64,000 nt of DNA from Leifsonia xyli subsp. xyli str. CTCB07. Lineage in GTDB: Bacteria > Actinomycetota > Actinomycetes > Actinomycetales > Microbacteriaceae. Made by a program: the position numbers and the translations under genes. Within the stretch, counting starts at the first letter, position 1, and every line of letters begins with the position of its first letter. Shown piece by piece: positions 39,237 to 48,574 of this stretch. The notes beneath the pieces are model-generated. The model saw nothing but the letters and a program-made list of their open reading frames with translations. It searched no databases and was not told the origin of the DNA. The stretch covers positions 1,922,001 through 1,986,000 of the forward strand of contig NC_006087.1 of NCBI RefSeq assembly GCF_000007665.1. Reading direction: 5' to 3'.

Positions 39237-40637
39237 CTAGCGCCTGGACGGTCCGGGGAACCAGACCAGAGACAGCCCACCGGCGCCGCCGGCAGCGGCC
39301 GGCCGCAGCGCCAGGTCCTGTCCGCTGGCCGCGAGCGGTGCGACGGGTCCGGCGAGCGCCGATGGACGCGAGAAGTCGAGCTTGGGCCCGGCTCCGCCGT
39401 TCTGGGGGCCAAGCGTGGAGTCGCCGAGAGCGGAGGCGACGCGGCCGGGGTCCTTGCTGTCCGCGGCGGAGACGGCGCGGACCAGGGAGAGGACAGCGTC
39501 GTGGCTGCGCGCGTCCGCCGCGGAGGCGACCGTGGCGAACGCCGCGTCACCGGTGAGGTTCTTGGCTCCGGAGTCCTGCGCGAGCAGGCGGTTCCCGGCC
39601 AGGAAAGCCGACATCCTCCGGCCCGCGGCCGTCGCGTCGAGCGCGGTCGCATCGCCCCACGCAGCGCCGACGGTCTGAAGGCCAGCAGCGACGCTCCCAC
39701 CCTGGGCGGCCAGCGCTGCGGCGAAGGCCGGACCGGTCGCCGAGCCCGTGAGGACGATCGGCACGCCGATGTTCCTGGATTGCAGGGCTCGCACGATCGC
39801 GGCCTGCTGCCCGGGCGCTCCGCTGACGATGATGACGTCGTTCGCCGTGCCGGGCTGACGCTCGGGAGATGTCTCCTCCTTCGCGGGCACACCGAGGTAG
39901 GCGCCGTTGGTCGTCGTATCCGCCTCGGTCCGCCGGGCGACCTCGACCGCCAGCGCCTGGAGGTCGCCGCCCTGCTGGAGCGCGATCCGGTCGACCTCCG
40001 CGAAGCCGTCCGGCAGCCCCGGCCCCTCGTCGATGTGCAAAGGATGCCGGGCTGCGCCGACCGCCTTCGTCAGCGCCTCGCGCTCCGCCTTGGCGGTCGG
40101 CGCGAACGTCCAGCCTCCCTCCGCCTTCGCGTCGCTGGAAGGCAGAGGCGCGTAGGGCAGGATCACCGGCACGCCCGCGGCCGAGGCCGCGGCGACCGCG
40201 CCGCTCAGGTGGGCGCCCGAAGAGGCGATCACGATGCCGGAGACGCCCCTGCCGACCAGACGGCGGACGGCCTCCTTGCCCCCGTCTGGCGTTCCGTGGT
40301 CGTCCTCGGAGACGAGGTCGACCGTGGTCCCGCCGAGCGCCTGCCGCTGCTGGGCGACGCGGGCGCCCTGGGCGGCCATGTTCCACTCGGACCCTTCGGC
40401 CGAGCCGCCGAGCGTGACGATCACACCGATGCGGGTGTCCTTCGGGACCGAGACGCTAGAGAGGGCGACCGGGACCGTCACGGCGACCGGGTCGGCCGGG
40501 TCGCTGGCCGTCGCACGCAGGGCGACGGAGGTCGCTGCGACGACCGCAGCCACGCCGACCACGACGCCCGCAGCGATCAGGACCCGCTTGCGGGTCCAGC
40601 CTCTCCCGGGCGCGATCCTTCGACTGTGCGTGCTCAC
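39237..40637 (-). CDS. membrane-anchored periplasmic-binding-protein-like protein
   Basis: A 466-residue protein with a short basic cytoplasmic end, one membrane helix (residues about 18-42) and a large outer domain. The outer part has the type I periplasmic-binding fold look: RIGVIVTLGGSAEGSEWNMAAQGARV at the start, GVSGIVIASSGAHLSGAVAAAS, then AGVPVILPYAP, and NDVIIVSGAPGQQAAIVRAL. It resembles the branched-chain amino-acid receptor family but is not next to a transporter. It sits between the EssC-like ATPase and a coiled-coil lipoprotein gene, overlapping the latter by 4 bases, so it is part of the secretion locus. A ligand-sensing or assembly role is inference. This is the only intact gene of the locus. 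Confidence 0.75.
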   Translation of the reverse strand: MSTHSRRIAPGRGWTRKRVLIAAGVVVGVAAVVAATSVALRATASDPADPVAVTVPVALSSVSVPKDTRIGVIVTLGGSAEGSEWNMAAQGARVAQQRQALGGTTVDLVSEDDHGTPDGGKEAVRRLVGRGVSGIVIASSGAHLSGAVAAASAAGVPVILPYAPLPSSDAKAEGGWTFAPTAKAEREALTKAVGAARHPLHIDEGPGLPDGFAEVDRIALQQGGDLQALAVEVARRTEADTTTNGAYLGVPAKEETSPERQPGTANDVIIVSGAPGQQAAIVRALQSRNIGVPIVLTGSATGPAFAAALAAQGGSVAAGLQTVGAAWGDATALDATAAGRRMSAFLAGNRLLAQDSGAKNLTGDAAFATVASAADARSHDAVLSLVRAVSAADSKDPGRVASALGDSTLGPQNGGAGPKLDFSRPSALAGPVAPLAASGQDLALRPAAAGGAGGLSLVWFPGPSRR

Positions 40638-42060
40638 TTCCGGCCTCCCCCGATCTGGAACGAGTAGATGGTCTGCCAGCTCGCCCCCGACGGCACCGTC
40701 AGGTGGAAGGGCGGGTAGGCGGCGGCCTCGTCCAGCGCCGCCGAGAACTGGGCCTGCCCGAGCAGGATGCCCGCAATGTCCTCAGCACGGATGTTCGCGT
40801 AGCCGGCCGCGTTCTGCGAAGCGAGCGCGAGCTGGAAATCGGCAGTGTCCGACTTGGCCGCGCTCGCCGACATCGCCCCCAGCAGTCCGGCCCCGCCCGG
40901 CGACCGGTCGCCGAGGTCGAGCAGGACGCCCTGGAGACGGCCCTGGAGCAGAGCGGTCGCAGACACGACATCCAGCGCGGAGGCGGTGGTGCTGCGAGCG
41001 ATGCCGTCGAGGGCCCTCGCCGTCCGTTCGCTGAGCGCGGCCGTCGCCTTCGCGTCGGTCTCGGCGAGTTTCCGCTTCTGCTGGTCGATCATCCGGCCGG
41101 ACTCGTCGAGCACGCGGCCGGAGGTCGAGGTCAGCCCGGCGATCGTGCGGTCGTACGAGTCGGTGAGCGCCTCACGGCTGAGGCGGCCCTGCTCCGAGAC
41201 CACCCGGGTCTGTTCGCTCACGGTCTCCGCGACCCGGCTGTTCGTGTCGTCGGCCGCGTCCTGGAAAGCCTGGGCGATAGCCGCCGCGAGGGTGTCCTGC
41301 TGCTGAGAGACGGCGAGGAGGTCGCCGTGCAGAGTGTCCGCGTCCGTTCGGGCGGCGCGCGCCTGCGCGTCGGCCAGATCCAGCGCCGCCCGCAGCTTCT
41401 CCTGCTGTTTGGCGTCGGTCGACTGTGCCGTTGCCAGAGCATTCTGCACGGCCGTCAGCGAAGCGCGCAACCGGCCGAGGGCCGAGGCCGCGTCGTCGGA
41501 CTCGGTCGCCTTCTGGACCGTCGTCCACGCCGTGACCTGGGCGGCCAGCCGCGCGTCGAGGGCCGCGGAATAGCAGGCCGGAGCCGTCAACGGCGTGACG
41601 CCATCGCAGGCGGTGCCGGTGAGGTGCGCTGGGACCCGGTGACGTCGTAGGAGACGCTCCGGGGAGCGACGGTCAGGTTCTCGACGGCGACGCTGAGTTC
41701 GAGACGGCCGGTGTAGCCTTTCAGGTCGGAGAGATCGGAGCCGGATCCCTTGTCGGTGCGGTACTGGGTGATCACCCGGACCGGAAGGTCGTCGACGACC
41801 TCCTCCGCCCGGTAAGACGTCTCCGTGCTCGTCGTCTCTTGGGACTCGGCACCGAGGTAGACTGCTTTGCCGTCGATGGCCCGCACAGAACCGTCCGATG
41901 TGAGAGCGACGTGGACGGACTGAAGCACCCGCGACGACGAATCGGGCGCGTCCGCCGTCGGTACGCATCCCGCGAGCAGCGCCAGCAGGGCGGCTCCGCC
42001 CAGACCGGCGGACGCCCGGTGACGGAAGCGTGCGCTGCGAGAACGCGCAGAGAAGCTCAA
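40634..42060 (-). pseudogene. coiled-coil lipoprotein of the type VII-like locus, frameshifted
   Basis: ATG at 42060 gives a signal peptide with lipobox LLAGC at about residue 32, then a beta-rich domain (SVHVALTSDGSVRAIDGKAV, VITQYRTD) as far as SYDVTG. Near 41625-41640 the frame shifts. The second frame continues LTGTACDGVTPL and a long Ala/Gln/Asp-rich helical region (about 250 residues, strong coiled-coil look, TAQSTDAKQQEKLRAALDLA), ending SFQIGGGRK. The joined protein is about 475 residues, lipid-anchored outside the membrane. I recognise no named family. The 4-base overlap with the binding-protein-like gene shows they were [18 protein letters not shown], and the divergent kinase suggests joint control. 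Confidence 0.75.
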
Positions 42061-42171
42061 GATCAGGTCCCCCTCGGATGGCGATCGGCGATGCGCGCGG
42101 TGTCGGACAGACCCCTATCGCATAAAATATACCATACAATATGCCAGAAGACCGAGAAAAAGGGGAAATCG

Positions 42172-44117
42172 ATGGTTCAGCCACGACCGGGCGACGCCCT
42201 CGGGGCCGGGTACCGGCTCGTGCAGCATGTCGGCGCGGGAGCGGCGGGGGACGTCTGGCTCGCAGAGACGACGGCCGACGGCCCCCGCTTCGCCGCGAAG
42301 ATCCTGAAGCCGGAGCACGCCAAGGACCCGACGCTCGTGGAGCGGTTCATCCGGGAGCGATCGGTGCTGATCGGGCTCCGGCACCCGGGCATCGTCGCCG
42401 TCCGCGATCTCGTGGTGGAGGGCGAGACCCTCGCCATCGTCATGGACCACATCCACGGTGGCTCGATGCGCGACGCCCTGGGCGAGTCAAAGACGCTCCC
42501 CGCGGCGGATGCCCTGACGTTGACGGCCGAGGTCTTCGACGCGCTCGCCGCCGCGCACGAGCATGGAGTCGCGCACCGCTATATCAAGCCGGACAACGTG
42601 CTCCTCACCGAGCCGTGGCAGCCCGGCGCCCGCAATGTCGTGCGGGTGACGGACTTCGGGATCGCCTCGGTGGTGGACGAACGCACGCGGCAGACGACCG
42701 GACTGCTCGGCACACCGCTCTACATGTCGCCGGAACTGATCAGCCGCGGACGCTCGACGGGCGCGTCGGATGTGTACTCGGCCGGCATCCTGCTCTACGA
42801 GCTGCTCGCGGGGCGCACCCCGTTCGCCGGAGCCGGAACCGACTTCACAATCGCCTACCGGCATGTGTCGGCGCTCCCGCCCCGGCTGGCCGTACCCGAC
42901 GATCTGTGGGCGCTGCTGAACACCCTGCTCGCGAAGGACCCGGAGGCGCGCCCCAGCGCTTCCGAGGCCGCCCGGACGGCGCGGAGGCTCGCGACCGCGC
43001 ATTCCGCTCTCCCGGCGCTCGAACCGGCCGGCGACGATGCTGCGCGGCGAGCTGCTGCGACCCGGCGAACCGGCCACGGCCACTCCGTCCCCCTGTCCGA
43101 CGAGCGTCCGGACCTCGGCGAGGCGGGACAGCGGACCATCGTGCGCCCCTTGGCCCGGTCCCTGGTTCCGTCAGCGCCGACGGCGGAAGCGGGCGAGTCG
43201 CCGGCGCCGCAGCGCGGACGACGGCCCGAGTGGCTGACCAAGCGCACAATGGCGCTCGGGGCGGCGGGAATCGTCCTGCTGATCGGGCTGGGGGCCAGTG
43301 TCGTCCTGCTGTCCCCGGGGGATCGACGAAGGCGAAGCCCGTCGCCTCCGATTCGGCGGTGACCGCGAACCAACAGGACCAGGCCCGCCCGACCGGACTT
43401 TCGACCGCCCGCTCGGCGACCTACGACCCGGCATCGAAACGCATCGTCGTGGAGATCGTCTACTCGGCGCAGAATTCCGACCTCTCCGGCGAACTGCCGA
43501 GGTCCTCCCCGCTCCGGGCACGACGAGCTGTCACCCTGTCGCCTGGACGGGCACGACCGCGACACGGCACGCGGCTTCCACGACAGGGATGACCGTCTCC
43601 TGCGGGTGGCGTCTGGCCGATGTGCGGGTCCCGCGCGACGGACGGACGACCGTGAAAGCGTCCCTGCCGGGCACGGTCGCGGACGACGCCGCCCTGCACG
43701 CCTGGCTCGACGAGGCGGCGACGGCGACGAACACGGCCGTCTCGGACCCACAGGTGAGGGGGACGACCTACCCGGCCCAGCGGCTCAAGGGGATCAGCGT
43801 CACGACGCCCGCGAGGACCGTCAGCCAATCGCCCCTGCCGATCACGCTGCTCCCGGTGTGGCCGAGCGGAACGGACACCCTCAACCCGCTCTACCAGAGT
43901 CCCTCCTCGGGCTCGCCCTCCCAGCTCCTGCAGGACATCGCCGGCGGCGAGAGCAGCTTCCGGTTCTCCGACAGCTGCGGCAGCGCGGTCGCGGTGTCGT
44001 CGGACGGGCTCACGGTGACCGCACTCTCGATCACCCCCGAGTGCCGGCTGCGGGCGTCCGTCGGCAACTTCACCGACCTCGAGAGCACCCCTTTTCAGCG
44101 TCACGACTCGCGACTGA
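42172..44117 (+). pseudogene. transmembrane Ser/Thr protein kinase, catalytic Asp lost and frameshifted
   Basis: A PknB-type kinase begins at ATG 42172 (ribosome binding site AAGGGGAAA). Lysine 43 (FAAKIL), DFG at 161-163 and APE-equivalent MSPEL are present, but the catalytic loop reads AHRYIKPDN: residue 137 is Tyr (TAT, 42580-42582) where Asp is required. A membrane helix follows near residue 365. The frame then shifts three times: in a G run near 43316-43321, near 43500, and in TTTT near 44095. The extracellular part (ATYDPASKRIVVEIVY, CGWRLADVRVPRDG, DSCGSAVAVSSDG, ECRLRASVGNFTDL) ends naturally at 44115-44117. The FHA domain of the neighbouring EssC ATPase is a likely partner of its active ancestor. 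Confidence 0.85.
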
Positions 44118-44180
44118 CCACCCGTGAGCCCGGCACAGGATCAGAGGCGCTGACGTCCCTCCCGGAGCCCGGCGGCCCCG

Positions 44181-44501
44181 CTACTCCCCCGCGCCCCGCG
44201 CATCGTCGATCGCCCGTTCCAGACGCTCGAGCTTCGCGCCGAGCTCACCCTCGTAGCCCGGGCGAATGTCCGCCTTGATCACCAGCGAGATCCGCGAACC
44301 GAACGGCGCGACGGCCTCGGTCGCCCGCTTCACGACATCGAAGACCTCGTCCCACGAGCCTTCGAGCTCGGTGAACATCGCCGACGTCCTGTTCGGCAAA
44401 CCGGACTCGCGGACGACCTTCACCGCAGCGGCGACCGCAGCGTGGACCGATGCGTCCGGACCTTCGCCGCCGCTGGGGGCGACCGAGAATGCGACGAGCA
44501 T
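44181..44501 (-). CDS. thiamine-binding/MTH1187 family protein
   Basis: A 106-residue protein of the YkoF/MTH1187 superfamily (formerly DUF77), some members of which bind thiamine or related ligands in the cytoplasm. It shows the usual MLVAFSVAPSGG start and the block VRESGLPNRTSAMFTELEGSWDEVF, followed by VKRATEAVAPFGSRISLVIKADIRPG. ATG at 44501 gives the normal family length; longer frames upstream are arginine/proline-rich noise. It lies downstream of a membrane glycosyltransferase on the same strand with a 47-base gap. Role in this organism not known. Confidence 0.85.
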   Translation of the reverse strand: MLVAFSVAPSGGEGPDASVHAAVAAAVKVVRESGLPNRTSAMFTELEGSWDEVFDVVKRATEAVAPFGSRISLVIKADIRPGYEGELGAKLERLERAIDDARGAGE

Positions 44502-44548
44502 GGGACCTCCTTCGTCCGCTCCCCGTGCAGGAGCCTCGGTCCGGCAGC

Positions 44549-45910
44549 CTACCGCGCGGACCGGACCATCGACACCGGATGCGAACCCGGCGCAGCGCGG
44601 AACGGCCACGCGCGAGCCGGCAGCAGGTCGCCCGCGGCTTCGCCCGTGTGCCGCTTGCGCCACAGGGCGGCGATCGCCCAGGCGAGGAGGACTAAATAGC
44701 CGACGTTGCGCACCGTCAGGACGCTCACCATCGCCAGGTTCGGGACGATGAGCCCGCCGTAGAGAACGGGGTACAGCACCTGGGTGAGCGCCGCCGTGAT
44801 CAGCACCAGGACCGCGGGCGTCCTAAACCCTCGCCCCTGGTAGACGATCCCGATGACGACCGGAGCGGCCAGCCAGGCGATGTACTGCGGCGACCCGACC
44901 TTGTTGAAGGCGATGAAGGCGGTGACGAGGGCGAGGGCGAGCTCGGGCAGGATACGCGTGTACGGCGTCCCGCGCCGCAGCGAGCGGACGCCGACGAGCG
45001 CCACGACGATCACCGTGACCGCGAGCAGCGGGTTCATCAGCTCGCCCGCGACGGCCGTCCCCTCCCCCGCGACCTGGAACGTGATCAGCTTCGTGTCGAA
45101 GTAGACATACGAGCCGGGCAGGTGCAGCGCCGCCTGCCACATCCAGAACGTCGCGACCGGAGCCTCGATCTGGATGCCGCGATCGGTTTGCATGGTGACG
45201 AAGCTGAGCGCATGGCCGCCCGCGCCAAAGAGCAGAGGGACGGCAACGATCACGAGACTGGTGACGACCGCAACGAGGACGATGTGCCAGCGTGTCTTGA
45301 GCGCGATGACGGCAGCGGCGACGATCGCGGCCGGCCACACCTTGATCCAGGTGGCCGCCGTGATCGCGACCACCGCCGCGCGCTCGTGCAGCGTCAGCCA
45401 GAGCAGTCCGACGATCGCAATCGCGGCCGAGATCGAGTCCAGCCGGCCGACCGCGATCGGGCCGAGCAGGAGCAGGAAACCGAGCCACCACCAGGCGGCC
45501 ACGATGCGGCGCGGCTCCCGCCCGGCGGTGAGCACGGCGAAGGCGGCGGCATTCATCAGGAGCACCATCGCGAGCCAGCCGCCGACGTAATTGTCGGCGC
45601 CGAGCAGCAGCGGCACCATGACCGGCACCAGCGCGCCGAAGGGGTACACCCAGTCGGAGTCCACGCCGACGATCTGGGTTCCCTGCGCCGCGAGCTGCGC
45701 CCACGGCTTGTAGACATGCATGACGTCGCCGAGGCCCTTGCCCTGGTCGAAGGCGAGGGCGCCGAGAACGAGGTGGACGAGCAGGAACGCGATCCACAGG
45801 GCGAACGGGCTGGCGGCGACGCGCTGGAGCCCGCCCGAGACACTCTCCGGGGTCGGTTTCGCGGGCTTCGGCTCCGGTTCCATGCCCATGACACTCATCA
45901 TAGAGGACAC
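44549..45910 (-). CDS. GT87/DUF2029-type membrane mannosyltransferase
   Basis: A 453-residue GT-C glycosyltransferase with about eleven membrane helices. The first outer loop DVMHVYKPWAQLAAQG carries the acidic-aromatic pattern typical of actinobacterial polyprenyl-phosphate-mannose-dependent transferases. Other family blocks are VDSDWVYPFGALVPV, AWWWLGFLLLLGPIAVGRLDS and FNKVGSPQYIAWLAAPVV. It likely adds mannose to a lipoglycan such as lipomannan outside the membrane. Several methionines lie near the start (45910, 45898, 45889, 45883) and the true one is uncertain by a few residues. Intact. Confidence 0.8.
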   Translation of the reverse strand: MSSMMSVMGMEPEPKPAKPTPESVSGGLQRVAASPFALWIAFLLVHLVLGALAFDQGKGLGDVMHVYKPWAQLAAQGTQIVGVDSDWVYPFGALVPVMVPLLLGADNYVGGWLAMVLLMNAAAFAVLTAGREPRRIVAAWWWLGFLLLLGPIAVGRLDSISAAIAIVGLLWLTLHERAAVVAITAATWIKVWPAAIVAAAVIALKTRWHIVLVAVVTSLVIVAVPLLFGAGGHALSFVTMQTDRGIQIEAPVATFWMWQAALHLPGSYVYFDTKLITFQVAGEGTAVAGELMNPLLAVTVIVVALVGVRSLRRGTPYTRILPELALALVTAFIAFNKVGSPQYIAWLAAPVVIGIVYQGRGFRTPAVLVLITAALTQVLYPVLYGGLIVPNLAMVSVLTVRNVGYLVLLAWAIAALWRKRHTGEAAGDLLPARAWPFRAAPGSHPVSMVRSAR

Positions 45911-45924
45911 GTCCCGTGCGTCGT

Positions 45925-46773
45925 TCAGCGGGCGGAGAGCAGTCCCCGCACGACCGCAGGAAGAGCCTCCGCGATATCGAGCGCCGCGATCGGGCCGCCA
46001 CCGGACGCCCGCAGGCCCGCCCGGCCGTGCAGCCAGGCCGCGGTCGCGGCGAGCGCCGCGAGCGCGTCGTGGCCCTGGTCGCGCACCGCGTCGGCGTGCG
46101 TCGCGACCAGGGCACCGAGGACACCGCCGAGGACGTCCCCGCTGCCCGCGGTCGCGAGCCAGGGCGTCCCCGCCGTCACCGTGCGATGTGTGCCCCCGGG
46201 AGTGGCGATGTGCGTGGTGTGTCCTTTGAGCAGCACCGTCACGCCGAAGGAAGCGGCGGCCCGCGCCGCCCAGACGGCGGGGCCGGAACGGATGCCGTCA
46301 GCCGTGATGGCGTCCGGATCGTCGCCACCGGCCAGCATGAGCGCGAGTTCGCGGGCGTGCGGGGTGATGACGACCGGCCCCGCAGCCTCCGGCACAAGGT
46401 CGAGGGCCCCGGCGTCGATGACGAGGGGCGTGCCGTCGGCGAGCGCGTCGCGGAGGCGGCGGGTGTCGTCCGGGGTCCGGGAGGCAGCGTCCATCCCGGA
46501 GCCGAGCAGCCAGGCCTGCACCCGTCCGGGCGCAGTGACGGCCTCCGGCCGCCGGCGCAGGACCTCCGCGGCCGTATGAGCCGCCCCGAGGTAGCGGATC
46601 ATCCCGACACCGGTCCGCGCCGCCGCCTCGACGCCGAGCACAGCGGCGCCCGGGTAGCGGCCGGAGCCGGTCACCACGCCCAGCACGCCCCGCGAGTACT
46701 TGTCGTCGCTCTCGGACGGCGCCACGATCCAGTCGTTCACGTCCCGTTCCCGCCACGGGCCCCGATCGTCCAT
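45925..46773 (-). CDS. nnrD: ADP/ATP-dependent NAD(P)H-hydrate dehydratase
   Basis: Repairs damaged NADHX/NADPHX by ADP- or ATP-dependent dehydration. The ribokinase-like fold shows DDKYSRGVLGVVTGSGRYPGAA near the front and the nucleotide motif TAGSGDVLGGVLGAL near residue 205, whose Asp is the catalytic base. NITPHARELA-type sequence (VVITPHARELALML) is also conserved. The protein has 282 residues and lacks the N-terminal epimerase half found in fused NnrD/NnrE proteins, so the epimerase must be encoded elsewhere or absent. Intact; 15 bases upstream of the mannosyltransferase start on the same strand. Confidence 0.92.
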   Translation of the reverse strand: MDDRGPWRERDVNDWIVAPSESDDKYSRGVLGVVTGSGRYPGAAVLGVEAAARTGVGMIRYLGAAHTAAEVLRRRPEAVTAPGRVQAWLLGSGMDAASRTPDDTRRLRDALADGTPLVIDAGALDLVPEAAGPVVITPHARELALMLAGGDDPDAITADGIRSGPAVWAARAAASFGVTVLLKGHTTHIATPGGTHRTVTAGTPWLATAGSGDVLGGVLGALVATHADAVRDQGHDALAALAATAAWLHGRAGLRASGGGPIAALDIAEALPAVVRGLLSAR

Positions 46774-46806
46774 GAAAACCTCCCCTCCTCACGATAGGTT
46801 AGGGCG

Positions 46807-47424
46807 ATGAGCATCGCCATCCCCGGGAAAATCATCGTCTTCGACTACGGCGAAGTCATCTCGACCACCCCGACGGAGGCCGACCGGGCCGCGCTCGTAA
46901 CGCTCGCCGGCGCGGATTCGGGGAGTTTCTGGCCCGCCTACTGGCGGCGCCGCAACGCACTGGACCAGGGCACGCTGAGCATCCAGCAGTACTGGCGCGG
47001 GATCGAGCGCGAGCTCGGCGAGCAGTGGGCGGACGCGAAGATCCACCAGCTCTGGCTGACCGACTTCCGGAGCTGGCTGAGCATCGACCAGAACACGCTC
47101 CAGGTGCTGCTCGATCTGAAAGAGGGCGGCACCCGGCTCGCGCTGCTGTCGAACGCCGGCCCCGACTTCGGCTCGTACTTCCGGCACGGCACGCTCGGAG
47201 ACCTGTTCGAGAAAGTGTTCGTGAGCGGCGAGCTCGGCACGATCAAGCCCAGCGCCGATATCTTCGAGCACGTCCTCGCCGAACTCTGCGTCACGGCGGC
47301 CGAGACGGTCTTCATCGACAACAAAGAGGAGAACGTGCGCGGTGCCGAGGCGGTCGGGATGGCCGGGTATGTCTACACCTCCGCCGCCGATCTACGGGCG
47401 TATCTGACGGCCCTGGCGGCTTAG
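46807..47424 (+). CDS. HAD-superfamily hydrolase
   Basis: A 205-residue haloacid-dehalogenase-like phosphatase. Motif I is VFDYGEVIS (nucleophile Asp about residue 12, with glycine rather than a second Asp two residues on), motif II LALLSNAG, motif III the lysine in GTIKPSADIF and motif IV VFIDNKEENVRGAEAVGM. The absent second Asp of motif I is usual for the dehalogenase/epoxide-hydrolase-N-type subgroup. The substrate is unknown. It is followed after 8 bases by an old yellow enzyme gene on the same strand. Confidence 0.85.
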   Translation: MSIAIPGKIIVFDYGEVISTTPTEADRAALVTLAGADSGSFWPAYWRRRNALDQGTLSIQQYWRGIERELGEQWADAKIHQLWLTDFRSWLSIDQNTLQVLLDLKEGGTRLALLSNAGPDFGSYFRHGTLGDLFEKVFVSGELGTIKPSADIFEHVLAELCVTAAETVFIDNKEENVRGAEAVGMAGYVYTSAADLRAYLTALAA

Positions 47425-47432
47425 GGCACGAT

Positions 47433-48518
47433 ATGGCGACACTCTTCGGACCCCTCACGCTGCGCGGCGTCACCGCCCGCAACCGCATCTGGGCCTCCCC
47501 AATGTGCATGTACTCGGTGCTGGACCGCTCGGGCGTCCCGCAGACCTGGCAGCTCGTCCACCTCGGTGCGATCGCCACCGGCGGCAGCGGCATCGTCTTC
47601 ACCGAAGCGACCGCCGTCAGCCCGGAGGGTCGCATCTCCCCGCGCGACACCGGCATCTGGACGGACGAGCAGGCGGAGGCGTGGCGGCCCATCGCCGCCT
47701 TCATCGCCGAGCAGGGCGCGGTCCCGGGCATCCAGCTCGCCCACGCCGGCCGCAAGGCCTCCTCCTGGCCGGCCTGGGGCTTCGAGGACAGGACCGGCTC
47801 GGTCCCGGCCGCGGAGGGCGGCTGGCCGACCGTGGCGCCGTCGCCGATCGCGTTCGGCGATCTAGACACCCCGGCCGAACTCGACCGCAGCGGCATCGAC
47901 CGGGTCGTCGCCGGCTTCCGCTCCAGCGCACGCCGCTCGGTGGACGCCGGTTTCCGCGTCCTGGAACTGCACGCCGCGCACGGCTACCTGCTGCACCAGT
48001 TCCTCTCCCCCCTCGCCAACCGCCGCGATGACGAGTACGGCGGCTCCCTCGAGAACCGCGCACGGCTGCTGTTGCGCATCGTCGCCGAGGTGCGCACGGA
48101 AGTCGGCGGCGACGTGCCGGTCTTCGTCCGTTTCTCCGGCTCCGACTGGACGCCCGGCGGCTGGGACGAGCAGCAGACAGCGACCGTCGCCGGCTGGGCG
48201 CAGGAAGCCGGGGCCGACTTCTTCGACATCTCCTCCGGAGGCATCCAGACCGGTGTCCGCATCCCGCTGCAGCCGGGCTACCAGGTTCCCTTCGCCGAGC
48301 ATGTGCGCCGTTCGGCCGAGGTGGAGGTAAGCGCCGTCGGGCTCATCACCACCCCGCGCCAGGCGGCGGACATCGTGGAGAACGGCAGTGCGGACGCGGT
48401 CATGCTGGCGCGCGAGCTGCTGCGCGACCCGCATTTCCCGCTGCGGGCCGCGCACGAGCTGGGCGTGCCGATCGGCTACTGGCCACCGCAATACCTCCGC
48501 GCGGCGTGGCGGGGCTGA
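47433..48518 (+). CDS. NADH:flavin oxidoreductase, old yellow enzyme (YqjM-like)
   Basis: FMN enzyme that reduces activated C=C bonds of enones and nitro compounds. At 361 residues it is of classical YqjM size. Motifs are FGPLTLRGVTARNRIWASPMCMYS (with the Cys that tunes FMN), QLAHAGRKAS, ELHAAHGYLLHQFLSPLANRR with the His pair, DEYGGSLENR and VMLARELLRDPHFP at the end. ATG at 47433 gives the right start. It follows a HAD gene by 8 bases. Intact. Confidence 0.93.
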   Translation: MATLFGPLTLRGVTARNRIWASPMCMYSVLDRSGVPQTWQLVHLGAIATGGSGIVFTEATAVSPEGRISPRDTGIWTDEQAEAWRPIAAFIAEQGAVPGIQLAHAGRKASSWPAWGFEDRTGSVPAAEGGWPTVAPSPIAFGDLDTPAELDRSGIDRVVAGFRSSARRSVDAGFRVLELHAAHGYLLHQFLSPLANRRDDEYGGSLENRARLLLRIVAEVRTEVGGDVPVFVRFSGSDWTPGGWDEQQTATVAGWAQEAGADFFDISSGGIQTGVRIPLQPGYQVPFAEHVRRSAEVEVSAVGLITTPRQAADIVENGSADAVMLARELLRDPHFPLRAAHELGVPIGYWPPQYLRAAWRG

Positions 48519-48574
48519 ACGCGGAGCGCGTCGAGATCGAGCCGGCCGGGGAGGAGCGACCGCCCGGATGCGGC

